Below, in pieces: positions 44,151 to 57,100 of a DNA stretch of 64,000 nucleotides. Under the pieces are notes generated by a model that made no database searches, was not told the origin of the DNA, and saw only the letters and a list, made by a program, of their open reading frames with translations. Numbering within the stretch: the first letter of the stretch is position 1; each line of letters begins with the position of its first letter. The position numbers were made by a program, and so were the translations under genes. Origin of the DNA: Liquidambar formosana (taxonomy: Eukaryota > Streptophyta > Magnoliopsida > Saxifragales > Altingiaceae); assembly GCA_039720395.1 (NCBI GenBank), contig CM077820.1, positions 52,347,483-52,411,482 of the forward strand, written 5' to 3'.

Positions 44151-45894
44151 AAGCATCGGTTTATAGAATAAACCTACGAGATAAGTGTTTTAAGTAAATA
44201 CTTGGTTGAGGTTTTGTGTGTTATACTGTGTTGACAGCACGAACCCATTTTACCATTTAATTCAGAACTTTAGTTCTAGTTATGATTTTGAGATGAAACG
44301 AATTGGATTTTGTCACTGACTTGTTGGGCTAACATCCTACCAATTTTCGTGTCATTGGGTGACCATTTGATATTTTTTGCGTAATTATTTCGTGGTACAC
44401 CTGAATCTGGGATTTCTGCTAGACAGCACTAACTCAATATTGAAAAATATTTTTGAATGGGTTTTGCTAGGTATTTCTCTACCAAATTTTGAGGTTACAA
44501 AGTACATTTGATATGCTTTTAAGTGATATAAACCCCAAAGCCCATTTCTTTTTGGATTGAACATATAAAAATTCATTTATACGCATCACAAATTGTTTTA
44601 ACTAAAATTTCAGATTTGGTCATTGTACTTGGAGCAGATTACAGATTTTTTGCTACTTATTAGTAGCATTTTGAGAACTAGAGAGACCAACTGGAGATTG
44701 TCTTTGCAGCCCATTAAGAATCCTAGCCCCATTTTGGCATGCGTTAGTTTAATTAAAGGCACTCTCAATAGTGCCAATTGTCTAAGCAAACCTTGAAAAA
44801 TTGATGAAAGGCTATCTATTAATTCTATTCTGCCATTGGAGAAGTACTAGTGCTTTGGGTAAGTTACTCTAACCGTGGTAAAGATACCTTGGCATATGTA
44901 TCAATATGGAATTATTTTCTTTATCATATTAAAAAAAAAAAATGGTCATAAAGCTTTATAAAACAAGTAAATTGGTTTTACTTACTACGTGAGAACAATC
45001 AATTTTGATTTATGAGTTTGAAATTATTTGTTGGCCAATTTTTTTTTATTATTATCAAAACCATTTCATCATTAAATTTGATGACCATTGAAATTAAATA
45101 TTTGTGACCATAATTCTTTTGATATTTGATTCTTTTGAAAATGATCGATTTATTGCAAAATCTTATATAGATAAATATTTTCAAGATACCAAAATGTGAC
45201 AATACACTGAACAGAGTGGCAAGATTGTGAAAATATTTTAATATTTCTTGCCTTGTAAGTACTATTGTAGGTGTACTAATTACTTTACGTCTATATCTAG
45301 TGAATATATGTTCCCCTATATACTCACCTGAAAACAAGCATAATTTATAAACTAGTATACGGGAAATCAAATATGAATTGCAATATGATATTGCAGATCT
45401 AATTTCAAAATGATTGTTAAAAATATATGTCTGGAAGACAGTGCTATAACTCACACAATCATTAAATTTCCAATATTTATCATTATTCAAAACTATTGTC
45501 AATACCATATGAGGTTCATCTAACCTAATTGAAGGTTCCAGAAGAGCAAATATAATATTACCAAAAAGAATAAAAATTTATGTTGACAATTCTTTATATT
45601 CTACCAGAAGTAGAAGAAATTTATTGAGTTTTTAAAATTTACATCGTAAATAGTTATCATATTGAAACCATTAACAATGGAAATGAGGAATATCTTTATA
45701 TTACCTCTATGATTTTGGGGTAGAAGCTCATATTAAATATTTTCTCTTCTATACGATTATAAGCACAATTGAAACACATGTGGTAGCGCACCAGAAGTGC
45801 TCTAACATAAAGATCTTTATACTTTAACATAATCACAATGATGGTAAGGGATGGTAATCACAGTATGGTAAGAATTCACACACCCAAACTCACA

Positions 45895-48540
45895 AAGTGA
45901 TGTTTTTACAGCAAGATTTGCAGATTGTCATTTTGATGAAACACAGTTCCCGTCGTTAGGAGGAGGAAATCCACTGATAGAAGAACGACGTGAACTTTCT
46001 TGGAATGTACCATCTTTGTCCCATCTTGATCCACGTACTGCTCAATGTGAAACTGAAGTACAGAGGATCACTCATCTTTAGAAGATTGCTAATCAAATGC
46101 CAGATGCATTTACAGACGTAGCAAAAATAGCTAAGTCTTATATACCAGCTGCAAACACACCAGCAAAGATCAATGTACCAATTGGTAAGTCTACTATTAT
46201 TGCAGCAAATAAATCATCTACTACACGCCTGAAGCGTGGTAGACCCTTGGGTTCAAAAGATTTAGTTCCCCGGAAGAGGAAAATAAAAGGACAACAAAAT
46301 ATAGAAAATAGTACTCCGGAAGAGGCTATTGAACAAGAAATAAATATTCCCACAAATTCTGATTTAATAACTCCTGAAGAGGAAAATGCCCCTGAAGAGA
46401 CAGAAAACAATAAAGAGGCATATGTACATGGAAATGAAGAAATTTCCATAAACTATACATGTACAAAAGAATTGTGGGATCGCTCAGAAGTGGTTATTAA
46501 TGAATCATCTATTGGTACACTAGCAAAGATTAATGTACCAATTGGTAAGTCTACTATTATTGCAGCAAATAAATCATCTACTACACGCCTGAAGCGTGGT
46601 AGACCCTTGGGTTCAAAAGATTTAGTTCCCCGGAAGGGGAAAATAAAAGGGCAACAAAATATAGAAAATAGTACTCCGGAAGAGGCTATTGAACAAGAAA
46701 TAAATATTCCCACAAATTCTGATTTAATAACTCCTGAAGAGGAAAATGTCCCTGAAGAGACAGAAAACAATAAAGAGGCATATGTACATGGAAATGAAGA
46801 AATTTCCATAAACTATACATGTACAAAAGAATTGTGGGATCGCTCAGAAGTGGTTATTAATAATGTATTTTCTTTCGCAGTAGCTACTGAAATTTCGAAA
46901 GATGATGATGATCTCGAACCACGCACTGTAGACGAATGTCACAGTAGACCTGCTTGGTTAAAGTGGAAAGAAGCAATCCAAGCAGAATTGGATTCGCTAG
47001 AAAAACGTAAAGTATTTGGACCTGTAGTCCTAACACCCAATGATGTGAAACCCGTGGGTTACAAATGGGTGTTTGTAAGAAAGCGTAATGATAAAAATGA
47101 GATCGTCAGATATAAAGCTCGTTTAGTAGCACAAGGTTTCCTGCAGAGACCTGGGATTGATTATGAAGAAACATATTCACCTGTAATGGATGCCATTACA
47201 TTTTGATATTTAATTAGTCTGTCAGTCTCAGAAAGACTTGACATGCGTCTTATGGACGTAGTTACTGCATATTTATATGGAAAGTTAGATGCAGATATAT
47301 ATATGAAGATCCCTGAAGGATTCAAATTGCCTGAAGCAAATACATCACAACCACGAAATATGTATTCAATTAAACTGAGACGATCCTTGTATGGATTAAA
47401 ACAATCTGGAAGAATGTGGTATAATCGTCTCAGTGAGTACTTAGTTAAAGAAGGATATATTAATAATCCTATATGCCCTTGTGTATTTATAAAGAAATCA
47501 GAATCTGGATTCGCCATCATTGCAGTCTATGTTGATGATATAAATTTAATTGGGACTCCTGAAGAGCTCATGAAAGCTGCTGAACATTTGAGAAAAAAAG
47601 AATTTGAGATGAAAGATTTAGGGAGAACAAAATATTGTCTCGGCCTGCAGATCGAGCATAAATCAAATGGAATTCTTATCCATCAATCAGCTTATACCGA
47701 AAAGGTATTGAAACGTTTTAATATGGATAAAGCGCATCTACTAAGTTCTCCCATGGTGGTTCGATCTCTTGATATTAAGAAAGATCCATTTCGCCCCAAA
47801 GAAGATAATGAAATGCTACTTGGTCCTGAAGTACCATATCTTAGTGCAATAGGTGCTTTGTTATATTTAGCACAATGCACTAGGTCTGATATAGCATTTT
47901 CAGTCAACTTATTAGCAAGATTCAGTTCTGCTCCAACTCGACGACACTGGAATGGTATTAAACATATTTTACGCTACCTTCGTGGAACTACAGATATGGG
48001 TTTGTTTTACTCAAAGGAATTAGCCCGTGGTCCTTGTTTAGAAGGATATGCAGATTCTGGATACCTTTCTGATCCTCACAAAGCTCGCTCACAAACAGGG
48101 TATGTATTTACATGTGGCAATACAGCGATCTCTTGGCAATCTACAAAGCAAACTTTAATTGCTACATCTTCTAATCACTCTGAGATACTTGCACTCCATG
48201 AAGCAAGTCGTGAATGTGTATGGTTAAGATCTGTAGTCCATCACATTCGAGACACATGTGGGTTACCTCTGATTAAAAGTATGCCAATAACAATTTATGA
48301 AGATAATGCTGCATGTATTGCACAAATTCAAGGAGGGTACATCAAAGGTGATAGAACCAAACACATTTCACCAAAGTTCTTCTACACTCATGAACTCTAG
48401 CAGAGGCATAAAATTGATGTGAAACAAATACGTTCCACTGATAATCTTGCGGATTTATTCACCAAGGCCTTACCATCGTCAACATTCAAGAAATTAGTAT
48501 ATGGCATTGGAATGCGTCGGGTTTGCGATCAGTTAAGTTG
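45895..48540 (+). pseudogene. Broken copia polyprotein (integrase end, RT, RNase H)
   Basis: One continuous frame encodes the C-terminal part of integrase (from 45895), a spacer containing a 120-codon in-frame duplication, reverse transcriptase with the YVDD catalytic motif near 47530, and RNase H near 48040-48400. It is interrupted by in-frame TAG at 46079-46081, TGA at 47204-47206 and TAG at 48398-48400; reading continues in the same frame past each one up to about 48540. There are no frameshifts. Each stop is one C-to-T change from a sense codon, in a CG or CHG context, consistent with deamination of methylated cytosine. Gag, protease and the integrase catalytic core are absent. It is a dead copy. 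Confidence 0.88.
46156..46863 (+). repeat. In-frame 360-bp tandem duplication in the copia ORF
   Basis: Copies at about 46156-46503 and 46516-46863, offset exactly 360 bp (120 codons), differ at only about five positions. The similarity level is close to that between the two LTRs. Confidence 0.9.
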
Positions 48541-48792
48541 ATACTTATCTTCTTATCAGGGGCAGTATTCATTTTTGGACATATGCACGCTATACTCTTT
48601 TTCCTTCGCCTAGGTTTTGTCCTATTGGGTTTTCCTGGCAAGGTTTTAATGAGGCAGTTTTCTTTAGTGCGTCCAACACCACTCTAAGATTTACAAAAAT
48701 GTTGTACTCTTTTTCCTTCACTAGTTTTTTCCCACTAGGTTTTTCTAGTAAGGTTTTTAACGAGGCACATTATCTTAGTGTGGTGGACATCC

Positions 48793-48801
48793 AAGGGGGA
48801 G
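48793..48801 (+). other. Polypurine tract
   Basis: aagggggag immediately before the 3' LTR, the expected plus-strand primer site. Confidence 0.8.
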
Positions 48802-49150
48802 TGTTATAAATATTAAACCTTGAGTGGACATTGAGTGGATGTCCACACCCCCTCCACTTTGTGATAATGGGAACACCACTTCATAAGTGGGTTAGGTAAT
48901 CCCATCATGAGGACCAAATACAAACAAAGATAAAAGGGGAAGGGGAGAAAGAAGAGAATGAAGAGAAGCATTTGGAGAGAAAGAAAAGAAGAGGTATTCG
49001 GAGTGAATGAAGGAAGGAGACTGAGACAGTGTGTCTCAAAGAGTTTTGCTGATCCTTGTATAATGTTTATACATTCAAATGGAAATCAAAGAAGATGAAT
49101 GAGAAATTTATTCTCCTCATAACTTGTTCTAAATTCTTAGTTTTACAACA
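48802..49150 (+). repeat. 3' LTR of the copia element
   Basis: Starts TGTTATAAATATTAAACC, ends TTTTACAACA, followed by the acaaa target duplication. Confidence 0.92.
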
Positions 49151-49155
49151 ACAAA

Positions 49156-51170
49156 CAAAAACAAGATGAGAGAATAAATTTGTGGTGGTCAAAGGCACAA
49201 GTCTATTTCGCTCATTGGGCGGAGATGATCAAGTGTGGGCCGTCTTAGTTGGTCTCACAAAACAAAAGTTTTGGATAAAATTTTGGAGAGCATTTGATGC
49301 AAATTTTATATTTTAGTAAAGATAATATTTTATATTTTAGTAAAGATAAAAATGTCATATATGTTTATGATTATATGTTGCTGCATGATGCTATATATTT
49401 TTTTTCATGTTCTTCCTTTCTCACTCTCTCTCTTTTCTTTTTTTTCTTGTTCCAAAATTATGGGTGTGATTCAATTTATATATAGGTTCACTTTGTCTAG
49501 AAGGAGCCCAATCCATGTTTGAACAAAGGAGACTTCCGTCTTATTATGTTTTCATTCCATTGATCGTGTTGGGTTCTCGAATTAAGGCTATTATGATCCC
49601 AGCTAGGGATGACGTGCTGTGTTGTTCTCTTAGAGGTTAAGTTTAAATCCTCTATTTCCACGCAAAAACTCTTGTGAGAGTGTGTTATTTGGGCAATTAA
49701 AGAATAATGTAAATGGACATGGAGTCGCCTTACATTCATGGCATATCATGGATTTAAATTATTTTATTAAATGATTTATTTGATATATATATATATTATC
49801 ATGCTTTGGTTAATTTCATTTAAAAATTATATCTGCTAAGTTTCATACTCATACTTATTTTTATAAATGTTTTCAAAAGATTATAGAGCAAGGGAGACCT
49901 CACCTCAAACATTAGTGTGTTATGGAATACATTAGGTCAATGTATGAAATACAATTCCTAATGCGTGGTGCTAATATAACTTATATCAAGATGCCCCTCC
50001 TACTTGACTAGGACTATATATATTTTTTGATAGCTCTCTTTTAATAATAATTATAATAAAAAAAATTTTTTAAAAAAAAAGCTTAAGTAAATTTTATTAT
50101 TTTTAATACCTGTGGAACACCCACCTCGCCGTGTAGCTCATTCCCACCCAACCCTGACACCCTGTCTAGTCCCGACAAGGGTTTGGGATAGGAATGAGCT
50201 GGATAAGTCTTCTAATTTGCAAATGGGATTGGAAAAAGGATATCCCATCCCACATCCGGCCGTTGCCATCCCTAATTATGTCTAGTGTAAAAAATAATTC
50301 AAAATTTGCAAGGACCATGACCCCATCCGTTACCCTTGTAGCTCCACCGCTAGGCCCAAATCATGCAAACATGAAAATAGGTGTGAGGAGACGGAAGATG
50401 ATGAGTGACCTTCTCAGGATGAATATTGTATAGTTTTAAGATATTAGTATTATAGCAAGTTTTGAGTTTATAATTTTTAAATTTACCGTCACAATTCTTG
50501 CAAGAAGTTAAGGATCATGAAAAGTTGAGACTACTTGAGAGATATAAATCACTCCGATAATTAAAACAGAGATTAATAATTTTTAATGTAGACGCTTATC
50601 AATGATCAGCCATCTAAATCTATTGCTAATATGGCCTATTAGCTCTATCAAGCATTAGAGTGCACAAACAAAAGCAAAGTTGACAGGCTTGACCCACCAA
50701 CCTGGGCTACTCTTGTCGCGAGCCAAGGGTCACACCACAAGGCCAATAGGGTCCAACCAAACAAGCAAAGGGTATAAGCAAATTTTCATTACTTTCAGTT
50801 GATACTTGAAACAAAGCTAAAAACATAAAAAAGGGAAATGAGCACGCACAAGCTGGCCCATTCCAAACAGGTAAAAAGTAAGGAGAAAAAAAAAAAAAAT
50901 TAAATACCAAATCAACAAGATGGCACTATCAATATCAGTACATTTTGGAGTATAACCACTTTAAAACAAATTCATCCTTTTCAAGGATTTTCCACTGATT
51001 GGCCTCTCTTAATGAGCCTTTTGACCCCCCACTCCCTTCGAATGTTTTGTGCTAAAAATGGCTGCAATCCCCCAAAATTATCACGCAGCTGCCAACTTGG
51101 TTCCGCCGACTTTTTCTAAATGTCTATAGCCCATAATCTTTTATAGTCGGGTTCTGGTGTTTGGCCTCAC
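49156..51170. other. Spacer and 3' flank of the PWWP gene
   Basis: No gene recognised. A 24-bp direct repeat (ttttatattttagtaaagat) lies at about 49302-49348. The final few hundred bases before 51171 are probably 3' UTR of the PWWP gene. Confidence 0.5.
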
Positions 51171-54100
51171 TCAGAGAGGATGGTAAGGTACATAGCCTAA
51201 GATGGACTGCACGTTGGTTACAACATCATTGCACCTCGTCAGAAGGTTTAGCATCTGCTGTGAAATATCTATGGTGGTTGCAGTACTAGTCGGAGCAATA
51301 GGGGCGTAATCGTAAGTATTTCTGGGTGGCGGCGCTACTTCAGTATAATGCATATTTTGTGGGGGTTTAGAAAATTGAGAAGGAAGAGGAAGAATAGGCA
51401 ATGGAGATGGAGGAATGACCTTCTGAAAGTTCATAGTATTAAAATCCATTGCAACAGAAGATGCACCACCATCTGCAAAACTAGTAGCATTGTTGTTGAA
51501 GTTGTTTCTATTACCAACCATCAATTGCTCTCCCCTACTACTTTCTTCCCCACCCAAAATGAATTTTACACGTGGGGTCCCTCTACCACCCCCGCCACCG
51601 CCAACACCGCCGCCGCCTGCGACCTGCCCAACCTCATCACCTGATGATTTCTTCAGACACGACTTCAGCTGGACCGCTGGCTGTAGAGTTGGCTGATGCA
51701 GAACCACTGCTGGCAGCCCTTGTCCAGTTGCAGAATCCCAAGGCTGTGGCGTCTCATTTGAAGTGTCTTCTACTCGGCCCTTGCCTAAATCTGGATTCTC
51801 AGCTGCTGGAATTCCCAAATCCCGAAGGTGGTATCTCACACTTACGTTGCCAAAAAGGGAATTGTTTCCAACAGCGTATCTATATGCGGCCTCTGCATCC
51901 AGCTTGCGCAAGAACACAACACGGCAGGTATAGGACTTCCAGAAAACTCGGGTACCATTGAGATCCAACGACCCAAAACGAGCAAATCTTGCCTTCAGCT
52001 CTGGAACAGATGGGAGAGACGTCCGGGGAGGGAACTTCATCACCAGCATGGTGGGGTCATCTACCCTTGCTGGAGGTTCTATTTTCTTTACAGAATCTAT
52101 TCTGACTGGCTTCGGTGGTGCCGGAGCCGGAGCTGGAGCCACTGTTTCTTTCCCCTCTCCCAGCTGGGCTTCCGGAGCCTTCAGACTGGCCTTCTTTTCT
52201 GCAGCCAATGATTTCAGATCATTAATTTTCTTCACCCTTTTTGCAGCAATTTCCTCTTGACGGTCAGATGGTCCACGTTTCCGTCCACCTTTCGCCGGGT
52301 CATAGGGTCTGACCAGGGACTTTGGTGGTTTTAATGTGGGTGGATCTCTGACATTCTCACCGGGAGGATTTTCAGAAGCCCCAACACTGGTTGCAGATTT
52401 ACTGGGGCGAACTTCAACAGTCTCAGTTTCAGCTGGTGGAGCCAGAAACAAGCTTTTCTGGTAAACAAGGGACCGGAATCTCAAAAAGAACTGCCGTACA
52501 ATCACAGGGCTGCTCCTTTCTGCACCATGAAAAGGATCAAGAGCAAGGGCTTGCAAATCACTTAGTAAATGCTCGAGCTCAATATTTCCCATGCTAGCCA
52601 TTGAAAATGTCCCAACAGAATCAGACAAAGAACTACTGGCCCCCCCTTCTTTCTTCCGATGGTCTACCTGAGACTCTACTCTGGAAGCCACACCAATCTG
52701 GATGGATTTTCCTGCACTTTTTCCCACTGATCCGGCATTTTTTCCAGTGGCTGATCGCTTCTGTAAATGATCAGAGCTTGTTTCCATGCTAATTTCTTTC
52801 TTCTTTTTCTTCTTTCTCTCAACCAAATTAGATTTCTCAAAGCTCACGTCCCCTATAGGACGTTTAAGAACTTTGGCCTTCTTCTTCACCCCACTTTCAG
52901 TACTCATTCTAAGATCCTCACCAGGATGGTTTGCATCAATTGGTAAAGGAGGTACACCACTGCGACTGTCCTGAACTTGATTCATTCCATGGTATCCTTC
53001 CACAATTTTTGGAAAACTTGGCTTGGGTTGCTGAAAACCTTCAGATGATTTAAGCGTTTTTGCACTTCCCTCATGTTTGAAGTCAACCATTGCCTCACCT
53101 TCCTGCTGAACAGTGCCTACATCTGGGATTCCTTTCCCTGACAAATCAGATCCAACTGGGGAAGAGGTATCCAATTCCACTCTACCCTTCATTTCCTGCA
53201 GAGTAGACTTCTCCTTATTCAGGAATGGCCCTGCATCTATACTCAAACCTTGGGTGGCAACAGCACTGCCATAGGCTGGAGCCTGATCAAATGGTAAACT
53301 AACTACAGGTTTCTTCTCTACGGTTGAAGCTTCTTTGCCAGTTCCATCTTGACCAGAAGCTGGATTGGCATCCCCGCTGAAAGTCCCAGCCTGTTCTTGT
53401 TTAGCAGGAATCTGAGGCTTTATCTGGACAGCAAGAGCTCTCTTTTGGAACACATAATCGCCAGATGCTAATGATGACGATCCCTCCACATAAGCCGAAG
53501 TGGCAGAGGAACTTGCTTGCCCTTGGCTAGTTTGAAGACTTCTTGGGCCATTTGGCTCATCTCTACGCTTCAAAAGATACCTGTCTTTCTTTGACAGGTC
53601 CTTGACTTTTACTGGTTTTGTGGAGCTCTTCCCACCACCCAGAGCTTCTGCAATCACCAGCGGCCCACTCAAAGGAGCTGGAACAAGTAATAAAACTATT
53701 ATATGAGAAAGAAGTGTTCCATATATGAAGTAAATTTATTTTGCAAGACAAAGGATTATGTATTTGAGAATAAGTAATAAAACTCCAGCCTGCGCATAAA
53801 TAAAGAGGGGCTTAGGAAACTTGGGGATACTATGAGCATGAGTTTTGACTCACCAGTGAAACTGGTGAAGCTAACTGTGAAATAATTTTTTAACCATACT
53901 TATGGAGAGAAGAAAAATTTGGGACTCCACACTCTTTCAATAATACTAAATTGGAAACCAACTGGATGAGAGAATCATAAACCTTATAAATGAAAATTTA
54001 AATATAAAATTTTATCTCCCTCCGTTCCACTTTGTTTGATCACAATATCCATTTTTGGATGTCTCAAAATGTTTGATCAGTGTCAAAAGTCCAAGCACAA

Positions 54101-57100
54101 AATAAGTTTACTCTCCTAAAAGACCCTTTACTATACTTATAATTACAATTGTTATAAAAATTTGATATAAAAATGGAGGGTAAAATTGGAAAATTAATGT
54201 TAAATGAGTGACATAGCAATGCAATAAATGCTCCTCCTTAATATGTATTTAGTCAAAGGTGATCAAACAAAGTGGAAGGAGGGATATATTTTTTTTTTTT
54301 TAAATGAGGAGACAAGGCTACCCCACATTCACATCTGGGCATTGGGGAACAAATGGCATACTCCAAGCACACAACTACTCAAGATGTATATGTTGATGTA
54401 ATTATATTTATCTAGTGAAGTTCATTCTTTTTGGTAAAAGAAAAAAAGCGGGGATGGGGGAGGGGAAGGATTATCCAGCTGTGCCCATGTGTCCTAGGAT
54501 TCATGGAGAAAATAAATGACATAGAGACACACCCACCCAACACTCCTACCCAAGTCAATGTATTATAACATTACAGTATTCTAACAAGCCAATTTAGCAT
54601 TAAATACTCCAATTTCATATTTTAAAAAGGTATTTGTTCATAGGTAGGTTCTGTAGGAAAGCGAGACATGAACTAATCAACCTATTGATGCCCTGGTTGA
54701 TCAGATACCAAGTGGGTGTTGCAGATGGGAGAGCAACACAACCAAGAAGAACCTTGAGGTGTGGCAAGATGTAAGGGTATAGAAAGTGGAAATGCTCTTG
54801 GTCCTCGTAATTTTAAAATGATGAATCCTTGTAAATGAGCCATGAATGAACTTTACAAAGGAATTTGGCCTCCCATATGACAAAATTATATTGGTTGAAT
54901 TCTCTAACCAATGGGAGACCTTCCCACATATGGTGCATGTGGATTTTCATAGTTGCAAGCCAATGAGCCCATTCTATGAGCCTACATTGTGCACTGTGCA
55001 TGGTCGGTGTCCAATGGATAATCTGGACTGCATCCCCCCACGGTGACCAAGGCAAAAGATGTGTAATCCCAATTTATAAGCGAGTCGTTATTTGCTCAAC
55101 TAGCGGGATTAGCCCTTACTCTAGCCACCAATCCAAGACCCTTAAGCTATCCAGATAGAATTCAAGGTAGCCTGTTTTAGCGCCTCAACCTGCACCAAGC
55201 CCTAATTAGCCCCCAAAGACTTGTCATCGACCCATGTAGGACTATGAAAGTGAGGGCACAAGGCACAGAGAAAGGGTAAGAGACAGGCTTCTGAGGTGTC
55301 AAATTACCCCGACCTATGTTACCCTAACACCCACGCAACTTTTATTAAATAGAAATGACTTTAGATGCCACATATAAGATGATTGTCGAATATTTAGGCC
55401 CTGTAAATACAATCTAATTTCCCATGGTGCTAAAAAACAAAAAACTCAAAGGGTAGGGTGAAATGAGCACCAACGTTTTCCCTCTATAGCACTAGGCTAT
55501 AGCATCAATAGGGCAAAGTCCTGATTTAAATTTTGATACCCACTTTGGTAAAAAGCAATGTCTAAAATAGGTTGTCTATGTATTAGGTGAGAGTTTGATG
55601 TTACGTGATACATGTTCCCATTATATGAGTGACAAGAGGACAAAATGAGTGGATCATCATTTTATCCATTCTGAGGTATCTTTCATAGAGACTTGTTTTT
55701 TGGTTATGATAAGGTTTGCTAACCAGTATTTACTAATGTGTATTCTTTGTTTTCTACCTCCTTACATAGTGTTAAAGAAATGATTAAGCCAACGCCTTTG
55801 ACAATGTGCCTTTTCTTGTTGGGGAGGGAGGGGGAGGGGAAACGGGAAGGGGGTCTTGAGAGCTATTTGATTATAAAGAAACCAAAGAATTTTTTTTAAA
55901 GCTTCCATCTTGTCCCAGAATATGTGGGATAAGGCTCGGTCTACTTGAAGGTTTGAAAGAAGGCACCACTATTGGGATACATCATCCAATTGTGGTTGGT
56001 ATTTTCGCGTTTATTTTCATTTGGCTAATTTAGATTGTTCTAGACATTGGAGAGTTATTCACTTGAAGAGATTAATTTGGGTTAACAACTTCAGAAGAAT
56101 TCAGAGGTCATTTTCATCCACCTTGAGCTTTTCACGGCTGGTTTTTAGGATGGCAGTTTTTTGACTTGTATCTTTTGTTACTTCCCCTCCTTTTTCTTTA
56201 GAAGGACTTCTTGTCCTTCCTCGTAACCAATTATTTCTCATTTTCTCCAACAAAATTTTCTCCCTATATAATTTGTAAGATTCTAACCCCAAAATGAATT
56301 TGAAAAAACAAAATTAATTTCTTTTTTTTCTTTTTCTTTTTCTTTTTCTTTGATAAAGACAAAATTAATTTCTTTACAAGAACTAAACACTACTTTCTAA
56401 AATATTTTATGAAGTTAAACATTACATCCTAAAATAATTTGACCTAATCAGATAATTTTTTACAATTTTACCTAATTAAATAGTTTTAGCAAGAGACTTC
56501 TAATGGCAGAGAAAATAAGCTTCTTAACCTTTTATATTAATTATGAAATATTGGATAGAGAATATCTAAGTCAAAATAGTGAAGATTGAGTCATGCAACA
56601 AATATGGTGAGTTAAAAATTGTACGTTATACCCATTTAACTATCCCTATGCATGTTTCCAATTATTAATATTACATTATTTTGCTCATCACAATGTATCA
56701 ACTGATACAAGATCACATCACCAAAACCAAGTTCTATTGATGCCCAATGATATAGTGACTAAAGCCAATAAAACCAATGATGGTTGTCAAGTTAAAAAAA
56801 ATTTCACTCTAACCACACAAAGGAAAAGCACTCAAACTGAGGCCCTTCACCCCATCTGCTAACTAGGAACCACCCTAAGGAATTAGCGATGCCATTAATG
56901 CCTTGAGAATTTATGAACTCTTGACCACTGTAAACTGAAGTCCCAAGCAACTCGCCAGAGGTCATTGGTCCCCATTGTTAAGCTTTGCTTTACACCAACA
57001 TTCATATGAATGTCCTAAAGCCTAATAACTACCACACCATAACCTACTAATGAAACAATCTCAGTAGCACACTACTTGAGTAGATTGTATTTCACAATGC

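Larger units (their letters stand above)
42255..49150 (+). mobile_element. Ty1-copia LTR retrotransposon, recent but defective
   Basis: Two 349-bp LTRs in direct orientation (42255-42603, 48802-49150) differ at six positions. A 5-bp target duplication, acaaa, flanks the element at 42250-42254 and 49151-49155. The order of the preserved coding part (integrase end, then reverse transcriptase and RNase H) marks it as copia type. Most of gag, protease and integrase is not recognisable; 42604-45890 is repeat-rich non-coding DNA. Three in-frame stops break the rest. It could at most be mobilised by proteins supplied by another element. Confidence 0.9.

Noticed and set aside
44999..45508. 169-codon open frame on the minus strand within the copia element
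   Set aside because: AT-rich, low-complexity composition, no recognisable family, and opposite to the element's coding strand.
51171..53672. Exon 2 of the PWWP gene as a separate gene
   Set aside because: It has no ATG at its start; the acceptor and phase fit exon 1 exactly and the joined protein matches the family order.
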